A DNA stretch of 44,076 nt, from positions 1-44,076 of the forward strand of contig JANXML010000245.1 of NCBI GenBank assembly GCA_025354645.1. Reading direction: 5' to 3'. The stretch comes from Arcicella sp. Its GTDB lineage: Bacteria; Bacteroidota; Bacteroidia; Cytophagales; Spirosomataceae. A model generated the notes under the pieces. It did no database searches. It saw nothing but the letters and a program-made list of their open reading frames with translations, and was not told the DNA's origin. This document shows, in pieces, positions 32,443 through 41,305 of this stretch (position 1 is the first letter of the stretch; each line of letters begins with the position of its first letter). A program made the position numbers and the translations under genes.

Positions 32443-35400
32443 ATGATAAATTACATCACCAAAGCCGTTACTAAAATGTTCGGGACGAAATCTGACCGAG
32501 ACATTAAAGAATTGATGCCTTACGTTGAGAAAACCAACGCCGAATATTCAAAATTACGTAACCTCTCAGACGAACAACTCCGCCAGCAAACCGCTGATTT
32601 AAAAGAGATTATCAAAAAGAATCTCGCAAAAATTGATGCTGATATTGCTGATTTGAAAATGGAAATTGAGGCAAATCCCGAGATGTCGGTAGATGCGAAA
32701 GAAGCCATTTTCAATCAAATAGATGCACTTGGATTAGATAGAAATAAACAATTGGAAGTTGTTTTATTGGAAATTTTGCCCCGTGCTTTTGCCGTAGTGA
32801 AGGAAACAGCCAGACGTTTTACGGAGAATGAAAAATTAGAAGTCTCAGCAACGGTTCACGATAAATTTATTGCTGCCAAAAAGAAAAACGTTGAAATTAT
32901 AGGAGAAACCGCTATTTGGCACAACAAATGGATGGCTGCGGGTAATGAAATCGTTTGGAATATGATTCATTATGACGTTCAATTAATCGGTGGCGTGGTG
33001 TTGCACCAAGGTAAAATTGCGGAGATGGCAACGGGTGAAGGAAAGACGTTGGTTTCAACTTTGCCTTCGTACCTCAATGCACTTGGCGGACAGGGCGTTC
33101 ACTTGGTTACGGTCAACGATTATTTGGCGAAACGTGACTCTGAATGGAACGCACCGCTTTTTGAATTTCATGGTTTAACCGTTGATTGTATTGATAAACA
33201 TGAACCCAATACGGACGAACGCCGTCAGGCATATTTGGCGGATATTACTTACGGAACTAACAACGAATTTGGTTTCGATTATCTCCGTGACAACATGGCT
33301 CGCACCCCCGAAGAGCAAGTGCAACGCAAGCACCATTTTGCGATGGTCGATGAGGTCGATTCGGTTTTAATTGATGATGCCCGTACGCCTTTAATTATCT
33401 CGGGACCGATGGCTCGTGGCGATGAACAAGAGTTTGACGCCTTCAATCCGTTGGTGGCAAAAATGGTGGAACAGCAGAAGAAAATTGTGCAAGACCATTT
33501 GATTGAAGCCAAAAAATTGATTGCCGCTGGTGATAAAAAAGCGGGTGGATTGGCTCTGTTCCGTGCTTTTAGAGGTTTTCCAAAGGCTCGCCCTGTCATT
33601 AAATACCTTTCTGAAACGGGTGTTAAGCAAATTATGCAGGAGTCGGAAAATATCTATTTGGCTGAAAATCAGAAACTCATGCCCGAAGCCGATGCTCCGT
33701 TGATGTTCACGATTGAGGAGAAAAATAATCAGGTGGAAATGACGGAGAAGGGTCTGACTTTTATGGCTCGCACCGTTGAAAATCCTGACTTTTTTGTAAT
33801 TCCCGATTTGTCAATTGATTTGAACAGAATCGAAAAAACGGCTGATATTACAGAGCAAGAACGATTAATTCAAAAAGAAGCAATTATCCGTGATTATTCC
33901 GCAAAAACCCAACGCATCCACACCGTTACGCAATTATTGAAAGCGTATTCGTTGTTCGAGAAAAACGTGGAATATATTGTGGATGAAAACGATGGAAAAG
34001 TAAAAATTGTGGATGAATCAACGGGTCGTATTATGGAAGGTCGTCGTTATTCTGACGGTTTGCACCAAGCCATTGAAGCCAAAGAAAGCGTAAATATTGA
34101 AGATGCTACGCAGACTTACGCCACGATTACGCTACAAAACTTTTTCAGAATGTATCACAAATTGTGTGGTATGACGGGAACGGCGGAAACGGAAGCGGGT
34201 GAATTTTGGACGATTTATAAATTGGACGTAATCACGATTCCGACCAACCGTAAAATGTCGAGACTCGATAATGAAGACAAGGTTTACAAAACCGTTCGTG
34301 AAAAATACAGTGCTGTTGCCGACGAAATTCAAGAATTAGTGGATGCAGGTCGCCCGATTTTGGTGGGTACGACTTCGGTTGATAATTCTGAGTTATTAAG
34401 TAGAATGTTGTCAATCCGTAAAATTCAACACAACGTATTGAACGCCAAGCAACACGCTCGTGAGGCAGACATTGTGGCGGAAGCTGGACAGTCTGGAAAG
34501 GTAACGATTGCCACCAACATGGCAGGTCGTGGAACGGACATTAAGTTGTCACCCGATTCTCGTAATGCGGGTGGATTAGCCATTGTGGGTACGGAAAGAC
34601 ATGAATCTCGCCGAGTTGACCGACAGTTACGTGGACGTTCTGGTCGTCAGGGAGATGTGGGTTCAACCCAATTTTTCCTTTCGTTGGAAGATGATTTAAT
34701 GCGTAAATTTGGCTCAGACCGTATCGCCAAAGTCATGGACAGAATGGGTATGGAAGAAGGCGAGGTAATTCAACATTCGATGATTACGTCGTCGGTGGAA
34801 AGAGCCCAAAAGAAAGTGGAGGAAAATAACTTTGGGATACGTAAACGTTTGTTGGAATACGACGACGTTATGAATTATCAAAGAAATGCCATCTATAAAC
34901 GTCGTCAAAATGCCCTTTTTGGCGAACGCTTAGCCTTGGATATTGCTAATAATACCTACGACGTTTGTTCGGAAGTAGTACAGAACAATGCTACTTACGA
35001 CGAATTGGAATTGCGTTGCATTGAGATTTTGGGAATTATTCCACCGTTTAGCCGTGAGGAAATTACCAAATTAAATACCCAACAAAGAACAACTCGTTTA
35101 TACGATGCTGCTGAAAATCATTACCAAGCCAAAAACAAAGGTTTGATGACGAAAGCGGTCAATTTTGCCAACGAAGCACTTTCTCACAAATATACAGGGA
35201 TGCAAGTGCCAATTGTGAGTGGTAATATGGTATCGAATATGTTTGCCGATGCTCAGGAAACGATTGAAACCAACGGACGTAAATTAATTCAAGAAATGGA
35301 GAAATCTATTGCGTTGAGTTTGATTGACCAAGAGTGGAAAGAGCATTTGAGAGATATGGACGATTTGAAACAATCGGTTCAAAATGCTTCTTACGAACAA

Positions 35401-35820
35401 AAAGACCCATTGCTGATTTATAAATTTGAAGCCGTTAAGTTGTTTGAACGGTTTTTGAGTAGAATTAACATCGACACCGTGAGTTTCTTGATGAAAGCTG
35501 ATATGCCAGAAATTCAAGAAGCTCAAGCTCCACAGCGACAGATTAGACAAGCCCCACAACCAAAATTACAAACCCAAAAAGATGATGCGTTATCAACTTT
35601 ATTAGGTGGTTTGGCAGGTGGCAGAGGTGATGAGCAAGATTACCACGACCCAAGCGGAGGCAGAACGGTTGAGAAAATTGTGCCACGTCAAGCCGTAAAA
35701 ATTGCCGACAGAAATCAACGAGTTACGGTGCAATACAGAGACGGTTCAATTAAGGAAAATATTAAGTATAAAACCGTTGAACAAGATGTGGAGAAAGGAA
35801 CGGCAATTGTGATTGCGTAG
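32443..35820 (+). CDS. secA: Preprotein translocase ATPase SecA
   Basis: A 1125-aa ATPase that pushes unfolded preproteins through SecYEG at the cytoplasmic membrane. I start at Met 32443 (MINYITKAVTKMFGTKSDRD); a longer reading from 32317 runs through a palindromic repeat. Walker A is GEGKT at about 198-202, the DEVD box at about 303-306, and nucleotide-binding domain 2 holds TNMAGRGTDIKL and RQLRGRSGRQGD. The extra segment after DDARTPLIISG (about 320-410) and the total length are typical of Bacteroidota SecA. The C-terminus (ending TAIVIA) lacks the Cys-rich zinc/SecB tail, as expected for this phylum. Confidence 0.97.
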   Translation: MINYITKAVTKMFGTKSDRDIKELMPYVEKTNAEYSKLRNLSDEQLRQQTADLKEIIKKNLAKIDADIADLKMEIEANPEMSVDAKEAIFNQIDALGLDRNKQLEVVLLEILPRAFAVVKETARRFTENEKLEVSATVHDKFIAAKKKNVEIIGETAIWHNKWMAAGNEIVWNMIHYDVQLIGGVVLHQGKIAEMATGEGKTLVSTLPSYLNALGGQGVHLVTVNDYLAKRDSEWNAPLFEFHGLTVDCIDKHEPNTDERRQAYLADITYGTNNEFGFDYLRDNMARTPEEQVQRKHHFAMVDEVDSVLIDDARTPLIISGPMARGDEQEFDAFNPLVAKMVEQQKKIVQDHLIEAKKLIAAGDKKAGGLALFRAFRGFPKARPVIKYLSETGVKQIMQESENIYLAENQKLMPEADAPLMFTIEEKNNQVEMTEKGLTFMARTVENPDFFVIPDLSIDLNRIEKTADITEQERLIQKEAIIRDYSAKTQRIHTVTQLLKAYSLFEKNVEYIVDENDGKVKIVDESTGRIMEGRRYSDGLHQAIEAKESVNIEDATQTYATITLQNFFRMYHKLCGMTGTAETEAGEFWTIYKLDVITIPTNRKMSRLDNEDKVYKTVREKYSAVADEIQELVDAGRPILVGTTSVDNSELLSRMLSIRKIQHNVLNAKQHAREADIVAEAGQSGKVTIATNMAGRGTDIKLSPDSRNAGGLAIVGTERHESRRVDRQLRGRSGRQGDVGSTQFFLSLEDDLMRKFGSDRIAKVMDRMGMEEGEVIQHSMITSSVERAQKKVEENNFGIRKRLLEYDDVMNYQRNAIYKRRQNALFGERLALDIANNTYDVCSEVVQNNATYDELELRCIEILGIIPPFSREEITKLNTQQRTTRLYDAAENHYQAKNKGLMTKAVNFANEALSHKYTGMQVPIVSGNMVSNMFADAQETIETNGRKLIQEMEKSIALSLIDQEWKEHLRDMDDLKQSVQNASYEQKDPLLIYKFEAVKLFERFLSRINIDTVSFLMKADMPEIQEAQAPQRQIRQAPQPKLQTQKDDALSTLLGGLAGGRGDEQDYHDPSGGRTVEKIVPRQAVKIADRNQRVTVQYRDGSIKENIKYKTVEQDVEKGTAIVIA

Positions 35821-35842
35821 ATTGGTTTTGATTAATAAAATG

Positions 35843-36002
35843 CGGAATTATCTATTATTTGGCGTACTAATTTAAGGTTGCACTTCTCCGAAGTGAATAC
35901 AGCAATAACTATTATATTCAACCTTTGTAGGAAAAGAATAATCTCGAATTATATGTTTAGGAGAAGCCTAAACTTAATTCCGCCAAACGGTAGATAGTTC
36001 CG
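35843..36002. repeat. 160-bp structured inverted-repeat element
   Basis: Outer arms CGGAATTATCTATTATTTGG (from 35843, to 35864) and 35981-36002 pair at about 18 of 22 positions. Inside are a stem AAGGTTG (35874-35880) / CAACCTT (35919-35925) enclosing the hairpin CACTTC-TCC-GAAGTG (35881-35895), and a second hairpin GTTTAGG (35955-35961) / CCTAAAC (35967-35973). Together they would fold as a branched structure. The right arm overlaps the 3' end of the GNAT remnant. Confidence 0.7.
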
Positions 36003-36120
36003 AACTTCTAATAATAGACATTTCTTTCAAACCGATTTTATCATAAAATGTGTAAGCATTACAGTGATTTTTAGCATGTTCAATATTGATACGCTCTTTA
36101 TCGTCAAATGATTTAAGCAT
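35974..36120 (-). pseudogene. C-terminal remnant of a GNAT acetyltransferase
   Basis: The frame from 36120 reads MLKSFDDKERINIEHAKNHC, then NAYTFYDKIGLKEMSIIRSS, and ends at 35974-35976. NAYTFYDKIGLKE is the C-terminal motif of GNAT enzymes, which normally lies after about 110 residues with the acetyl-CoA site; those are absent. The sequence to the right is an IS110 fragment, so the 5' part was lost. Confidence 0.68.
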
Positions 36121-36129
36121 AATTTTATT

Positions 36130-36292
36130 CGCTTGTAAAGAAATTTATACCCGATTAAGAGAAAACGGTAAAACTCATAAAATGGCAATGATTGTGGTGA
36201 TGCTTAAACTTTTAAAACAAGTATTTGCCGTTGTTAAAAATGAAGTACCATTTGATAATTTATATGCCATCGCAAAAAAATATTTGGTCTAA
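36130..36292 (+). pseudogene. C-terminal remnant of an IS110-family transposase
   Basis: The translation CKEIYTRLRENGKTHKMAM followed by IVVMLKLLKQVFAVVKNEVP and FDNLYAIAKKYL matches the C-terminal end of IS110/IS116/IS902 transposases. The N-terminal DEDD domain and most of the C-terminal domain are missing. A TTG-started frame from 36086 exists but its first 15 codons are antisense to the GNAT remnant. It is immobile debris. Confidence 0.72.
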
Positions 36293-36463
36293 AATTTGAT
36301 TTTTAACACGCTTAATTCCGTTACTATATTTAAAAATACCCTTCACCCTTAATTTTTCTCAAAAATCAACCTTTCCCCCAAAACTCATAATAGGTCTTTT
36401 CCTTAAACATTAAAATCATTACCTTTACACTATTCATTAATAAACTCTATAATACCACTCTTC

Positions 36464-36859
36464 ATGGCACAACTTATACAATTAGATACTTTTGAATCTG
36501 ATGCAGGAGACTTAACTGTTTTTGAAAAAATACTTCCAGGTGAAATAAAGCGTGTTTTTTACATCCGTGGAGAGGCAGGACATGAACGTGGTGGACATCG
36601 ACACTTACAAACTTGGCAAGCCTTAATCTGTATTTCAGGTACTTGTCGAGTAGTAGTGGAAAATACAGAAACCCAAGAAGAATTCTTCTTAAATTCGCCC
36701 GAAAAATGTTTATTATTAGCTCCCGAAGATTGGCACGTAATGAATCAATTTGAGGAGGGTTCAATCTTGCTTGTCTTGGCAAATACGCACTACGATAAGG
36801 ACGATTATGTCTTTGAGCCATATCCGCAATTAATGAGTTATGACAATCCCATTTCTTAG
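36464..36859 (+). CDS. FdtA/QdtA-like cupin, dTDP-sugar 3,4-ketoisomerase family
   Basis: A 131-aa cupin of the FdtA/QdtA (WxcM-like) family, which isomerises dTDP-4-oxo-6-deoxy-glucose to the 3-oxo sugar before amination. Visible are the cupin core [20 protein letters not shown] with the catalytic-type His pair (GGHRH), [18 protein letters not shown] and [20 protein letters not shown]. The length fits. It overlaps the next gene, a DegT aminotransferase, by 20 bp; that is the FdtA-FdtB order of Fuc3NAc-type sugar synthesis. The exact product sugar cannot be told, since no N-acetyltransferase follows. Confidence 0.85.
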   Translation: MAQLIQLDTFESDAGDLTVFEKILPGEIKRVFYIRGEAGHERGGHRHLQTWQALICISGTCRVVVENTETQEEFFLNSPEKCLLLAPEDWHVMNQFEEGSILLVLANTHYDKDDYVFEPYPQLMSYDNPIS

Positions 36860-37928
36860 CCTTAAAGCAACCAATCAAGTTTATGAGGAGCAAATCATTA
36901 AAGCAATTACCGAAGTAGTTGCTTCGGGTTGGTATATTCTGGGAAATAAATTATCACAGTTTGAGGAAGAATTTGCCAAATACTGTGGAGTAAAACATTG
37001 CATCGGAGTTGCCAACGGTTTAGATGCCCTCACGATACTCCTGAAAGCCTCCGAATTTCCCGCTGGTTCGGAGGTAATTGTTCCCGCAAATTCGTATATT
37101 GCTACGATGTTGGCAGTTTCAAATGCCAATCTTACGCCCATTCCAGTTGAGCCTTTTTTAGATACTTATTTGATTGATTATCAGTTAATTGAAAAATCTA
37201 TCACTTCCAAATCCAAAGCTATTTTAGTAACCCATCTCTACGGAAAATGCTGCGAGATGGATGAAATAAATTCAATTGCCAAAAAATATAATTTAAAAGT
37301 TTTTGAGGACGCAGCCCAAGCACACGGAGCTACGTATAAGGATAAGCGAGCAGGAAATCTATCGGACGGAGCGGGATTTAGTTTTTATCCTTCCAAAAAC
37401 TTAGGAGCTATGGGCGATGCAGGGGCAATCACCACCAACGATGATGCCTTAGCCGAGCGAATGAGAGCCTTACGAAATTATGGTTCTTCCGAAAAGTATG
37501 TATTTGATTATCAAGGATATAACAGTAGATTATCTGAAATTCAAGCGACTATCTTAATGGTAAAATTGCCATATTTAGATACAGAAAATAAAATCAGACA
37601 AAACATTGCACAGCGTTATTTAGTTGAAATTAAGAACAATAAAATAATTCTTCCCGCTGAAAATACAGTATATAATGATGCTTGGCATCTTTTTGTAGTG
37701 AGAGTTGAAGAAAGAGATAATTTTAGAAAATATTTGTTCGATAATGGAATCAGTACAGAAGTACATTATCCCATTGCTCCACACAAGCAATTATCTTATC
37801 AAAACTGGCGAAATCTACAGTTACCAATTACAGAACAAATACATGAAACTGTTGTCAGTTTGCCTCTTAATACAACGCTCACCCCCGAAGAAATCAGCTA
37901 CATCATCCAGATTGTGAATAAATATTAA
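36840..37928 (+). CDS. DegT/DnrJ/EryC1-type sugar aminotransferase (FdtB-like)
   Basis: A 362-aa PLP enzyme of the sugar aminotransferase family. The PLP Lys186 is in [15 protein letters not shown], preceded by [13 protein letters not shown] and followed by [20 protein letters not shown] and [13 protein letters not shown]. The N-terminal half carries [20 protein letters not shown]. It likely aminates the 3-oxo sugar made by the overlapping cupin, giving a 3-amino-3,6-dideoxyhexose bound to dTDP. It is followed by a glycosyltransferase and a methyltransferase on the same strand. Confidence 0.92.
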   Translation: MTIPFLSLKATNQVYEEQIIKAITEVVASGWYILGNKLSQFEEEFAKYCGVKHCIGVANGLDALTILLKASEFPAGSEVIVPANSYIATMLAVSNANLTPIPVEPFLDTYLIDYQLIEKSITSKSKAILVTHLYGKCCEMDEINSIAKKYNLKVFEDAAQAHGATYKDKRAGNLSDGAGFSFYPSKNLGAMGDAGAITTNDDALAERMRALRNYGSSEKYVFDYQGYNSRLSEIQATILMVKLPYLDTENKIRQNIAQRYLVEIKNNKIILPAENTVYNDAWHLFVVRVEERDNFRKYLFDNGISTEVHYPIAPHKQLSYQNWRNLQLPITEQIHETVVSLPLNTTLTPEEISYIIQIVNKY

Positions 37929-37960
37929 ACGCTGTATAGAAAAATACCACTTAATTTATT

Positions 37961-38863
37961 ATGCTACTTTCTGTTGTAATACCCGTATATCATGGTGCCA
38001 TTACGATTGCACGACTCGTTGAGAGCGTGCATGAACAACTATGTACTTATTCTTTTGAAATAATCTTGATAAATGATGGAAGTAAGGATGATTCTGAAAA
38101 GATTTGTCTGCAAATTGCAGAACAATATCAGAATATAACTTTCCTATCTCTACGTAAAAATTTTGGGGAGTTTCAAGCAGTCATGTGCGGTTTAAATCAT
38201 ACAAAAGGAGATTATTCAATCATTATTGATGATGACTTTCAAAATCCACCTTCCGAAATAATAAAACTTTTAGAAACTGCTCAAAAAGGCAATTTTGATG
38301 TAGTATATGGGCAATATGAAGAAAAAAAACACCACCAATTTCGTAATTTTGGAAGTTGGCTTGTTAACCAAATTACCACGTCATTATTCCAAAAACCTGT
38401 GGACTTATATCTTTCAAGTTTTAAGTTAATTAATAAGGAAGTTGTTGAAGAAATTTGCAAGTATAAGGGACCTTATCCGTACATTGATGGGTTGATTTTT
38501 AATGTAACAGATAATGTTGGAAAAGTGACGGTTCAGCACAATGATCGATTGAGTGGGGATTCAAATTATACTTCTAAAAAGTTAGCGAGTTTGTTTCTGA
38601 ATATCATTTTTGGGTATTCGTTATTGCCCGTTAGATTGTCATTATTTATGGGTTTTCTCTCCACGTTTATAGCACTTTTTCTTACAATTCTACCATTATT
38701 CACGGATTTCAATCATCCAGTAGGTTTGATAGTTTTATTTGTGGGTGGTGTGCAACTAATTTCTATCGGAATTGTGGGTGAATACGTTGGAAAAACATTT
38801 TTAACCCAAAGCAATACCCCTCAATATACGCTTAAAATTAAGAAAGTTAACGATGCTCAATAG
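37961..38863 (+). CDS. GtrB-like family 2 glycosyltransferase
   Basis: A 300-aa membrane glycosyltransferase. The GT-A domain shows LLSVVIPVYHGAITIARLVE, LINDGSKDDSEKICLQIAE, SLRKNFGEFQAVMCGLNHTK and the metal site IIDDDFQNPPSEI. Two C-terminal helices are at about 223-247 and 257-280. It probably loads or moves a sugar onto undecaprenyl phosphate. It resembles the gene at 3834 in layout but is clearly a different branch. Its stop overlaps the next start by 11 bp. Confidence 0.88.
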   Translation: MLLSVVIPVYHGAITIARLVESVHEQLCTYSFEIILINDGSKDDSEKICLQIAEQYQNITFLSLRKNFGEFQAVMCGLNHTKGDYSIIIDDDFQNPPSEIIKLLETAQKGNFDVVYGQYEEKKHHQFRNFGSWLVNQITTSLFQKPVDLYLSSFKLINKEVVEEICKYKGPYPYIDGLIFNVTDNVGKVTVQHNDRLSGDSNYTSKKLASLFLNIIFGYSLLPVRLSLFMGFLSTFIALFLTILPLFTDFNHPVGLIVLFVGGVQLISIGIVGEYVGKTFLTQSNTPQYTLKIKKVNDAQ

Positions 38864-39629
38864 CAGTAAAGAAGAATTTAGAATGATGTATGAAGCCGAA
38901 GAAAAACTTTGGTGGTACAGAATTCTTCACGAAAAAATCTTGACTGAAATTCAACAGAAATTTAGCGATAAAAAGAACCTTTCCATCTTAGATTTGGGCT
39001 GCGGAACGGGCGGATTATTGAACTTTCTACGGCAAAATAACTACATAAATCTTCAAGGGATTGACTATTCCGAACACTCCATTCACTTCTCGAAATTAAG
39101 GAATCTCAACGTTCAAAGAATGAATATTGATGATATTCAAAAGGTTTTTCAAACTCAAAAATTTGATGTGATTATCTGTAATGATGTGTTTTATTGTTTA
39201 GATAAATCGCAGATTATCAATGCTTTACAAAATATTTCTTTCTTGTTAAAGTCCGATGGTATTTTCCTTTCCAACAATAATGCCTTTAATATTTTCTACG
39301 GAACGCATGACATTGCAGTAGGGGGAAAGTGGCGATTTACGCTCAAAGATTTTCAAGAATTTACGTCTAAAACTGGTCTCAAAATTCAATCTCATTCTTA
39401 TTGGACTTGGATGCTTTTTCCTTTGGTTTTATCCATCAGAATTTTCCAACAAATTCAACTGAAATTAGGTTTGATAGATACCTCAAAATTGGTATCGGAC
39501 GTTAGTGTTCCGCACGTTTGGTTAAACGAATTTTTTTATAAAATGGTAAAAATAGAAGAGAAAACTTTAAGGAAAGGTTTTTTTGGAAGTTCGTTGTTTT
39601 TAAATGTAACACGGCAATCTTTGCCGTGA
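38853..39629 (+). CDS. Class I SAM-dependent methyltransferase
   Basis: A 258-aa methyltransferase with the SAM loop ILDLGCGTGGLLNFLRQ, the acidic strand end GIDYSEHSIHFSKL and motif VIICNDVFYCLDKSQIINAL. The N-terminus EFRMMYEAEEKLWWYRILHE is typical of methyltransferases in polysaccharide clusters. The substrate is probably a sugar or lipid-linked glycan. The last codons (TRQSLP and stop) lie inside the left arm of a palindromic repeat. It is translationally coupled to the glycosyltransferase. Confidence 0.88.
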   Translation: MLNSSKEEFRMMYEAEEKLWWYRILHEKILTEIQQKFSDKKNLSILDLGCGTGGLLNFLRQNNYINLQGIDYSEHSIHFSKLRNLNVQRMNIDDIQKVFQTQKFDVIICNDVFYCLDKSQIINALQNISFLLKSDGIFLSNNNAFNIFYGTHDIAVGGKWRFTLKDFQEFTSKTGLKIQSHSYWTWMLFPLVLSIRIFQQIQLKLGLIDTSKLVSDVSVPHVWLNEFFYKMVKIEEKTLRKGFFGSSLFLNVTRQSLP

Positions 39630-39677
39630 TGCGAAGTCCAATTTATTCGTAGGCTTCACGGCAAAGATTGCCGTGCT
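39608..39677. repeat. REP-like pair of palindromes (ACGGCAA...TTGCCGT)
   Basis: ACGGCAATCTTTGCCGT (39611-39627) and its exact reverse complement ACGGCAAAGATTGCCGT (39658-39674) are each palindromic and form a larger hairpin with each other (arms of about 20 bp). They sit between convergent genes; the left arm codes for the C-terminus of the methyltransferase. The layout is that of bacterial REP/BIME elements and it may also terminate transcription. Confidence 0.85.
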
Positions 39678-39682
39678 ACGTT

Positions 39683-41176
39683 TTACTTCTTCAAAAAATA
39701 CCGTTCAAAAACAGAATTTTTCTTCAAAGAATATTCCAAAATTGCTTCTTCGTTTTTATAAGCAACTCGCTGAAATTCAAGTATATTGTTGGCTTTGAAA
39801 ATAAACGGTTTTTCAATTGTAGTTAAAATATGTGCTTTTGAAGTAATTCCCTTGTATAATTGATTGAGGTTTGTGATGGAACTTAGGGCAATAAAAATCA
39901 ATATCATAAATCCCAAAACAGAAGTCATTTTCAGCTTTTCAATCAACGTATTTCCCACTAAGATAGATAGAATAAAGAACGATGGAAATGCTACTCGAAT
40001 ATTGAAATCGTTATAAATACCAATTCTGTAAAAGGCAACTAAACAAGGAATTATAACAGCAATAATCCAGATATTTTGAGGCATTTTTATATAGAAACAA
40101 AGAATAAATCCCCAAATTGTAAAATTAAGAAATGTGTATATCAAATAAAAAATCCACCATTTCGAAACACCTGTTTGCCAAATAAATTCCGTATTTTTAG
40201 CATGAATCCCTTCTGTACTGACAAAGTATAAAAGCAAAGGTGAAAATGAAATAATTAGTAATAGCATTAAACCTAAATCTTGCCAATTTGTTTGTAAAAA
40301 TAGTTTATGAGAATTTTTTATAAACAAAAAAGCCACAAAAGGAAACAATCCAATGGTAGTAAGTGGACTCCAAAACATCGTAGAGAGTAAAATAATCAAC
40401 AGATATTTGAGGTCTTTTGAATTGTTTTTTTCTTTGAAAATATGAATCAATACACACGCCCCCAAACAAGCAGGCAAGGTATGTTGTGTAGCCCAAGCAT
40501 AGTTTTTAACGAAGGTTTCGTTGATGAGTTTGAAATGATTGACTTGGAAATAATAAGGTCGCAGATATTCTTGGAATAATTCAAAATTTATCATCAGTTT
40601 TATGCCTAACCAAGCATTTGAAAAAAGAATAATAAATAGTATCAAAAATAAAGGTTTTTTAACATGAAAATTAGTTATCCAAAGAAAGGTAATCCATAAT
40701 CCCAAAACACTCCAAACAAAAGAAAAATACTTAGCTGATGTAATGCCAAAAGCTTTGGCTAAAAGAGCAGTTGGTAAATAGTAACCAGTATAATAGCAGA
40801 GATAGGTTTTTTGTTGGGAGTAATATACGGGTAAATCATGCGTGATGAGGTCGTAATATTTATAGTTATTTGCCTGAAAATCATAAGTTTGTGGGCGAAA
40901 TTCACCAATGCCCAAGATGAAATTAATTAGGATTGAAAGCCCCAAACAACTCAGGATTATTACGTTTGAATTGACTCTTTCGACGGGACTTTGTGGGATA
41001 GGCTGAATGGTTTTCCAAACATAAAAAAGTATTATTAAGGTACTCAAAACACCAATCCACAGATGAATCCAAGTCAGCAAAAATAAGACTGAGGGCAACA
41101 ATAAGTAAAACAGTGTAATAATTTTGAGCGATTGAATGGTTTTCATCCTTGAAATTAAACGAAATTGTGGCGACAA
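39683..41176 (-). CDS. Polytopic membrane protein, possibly GT-C-like
   Basis: A 497-aa integral membrane protein with about 11-12 helices; a second start at 41146 (MKTIQSLKIITLFYLLLP) is likely the true one. A large loop after about residue 80 contains THDLPVYYSQQKTYLCYYTG, which recalls the acidic first outer loop of GT-C glycosyltransferases or polysaccharide-assembly proteins. I see no diagnostic motif for Wzx or Wzy. It is convergent with the sugar cassette, from which it is separated by the REP-like element. Function uncertain. Confidence 0.7.
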   Translation of the reverse strand: MSPQFRLISRMKTIQSLKIITLFYLLLPSVLFLLTWIHLWIGVLSTLIILFYVWKTIQPIPQSPVERVNSNVIILSCLGLSILINFILGIGEFRPQTYDFQANNYKYYDLITHDLPVYYSQQKTYLCYYTGYYLPTALLAKAFGITSAKYFSFVWSVLGLWITFLWITNFHVKKPLFLILFIILFSNAWLGIKLMINFELFQEYLRPYYFQVNHFKLINETFVKNYAWATQHTLPACLGACVLIHIFKEKNNSKDLKYLLIILLSTMFWSPLTTIGLFPFVAFLFIKNSHKLFLQTNWQDLGLMLLLIISFSPLLLYFVSTEGIHAKNTEFIWQTGVSKWWIFYLIYTFLNFTIWGFILCFYIKMPQNIWIIAVIIPCLVAFYRIGIYNDFNIRVAFPSFFILSILVGNTLIEKLKMTSVLGFMILIFIALSSITNLNQLYKGITSKAHILTTIEKPFIFKANNILEFQRVAYKNEEAILEYSLKKNSVFERYFLKK

Positions 41177-41204
41177 GCAAAAAGAGGATTAGACTTTATT
41201 TTTG

Positions 41205-41212
41205 TACCTTTG
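41205..41212 (+). promoter_or_regulatory. Possible -7 box upstream of the Uma2-ffh operon
   Basis: TACCTTTG matches TAnnTTTG and lies 93 bp before the Uma2 start. No TTG at the right distance is seen, so the assignment is weak. Confidence 0.3.
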
Positions 41213-41305
41213 CTTTATTGAGGTGAACGGTGCAAGGTTAAAAGTAAATGGTTCAACCATATTTTTGACTTTTTCCTTTTTCTGAATCGTTTTTCAATTT
41301 CGATT

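Noticed and set aside
33279-33599. Antisense frames inside secA, including one of 106 codons
   Set aside because: They mirror strongly conserved SecA codons and have no upstream signals.
36474-36893. 139-codon - frame opposite the FdtA-like gene
   Set aside because: The + frame encodes a recognisable cupin that overlaps its partner gene.
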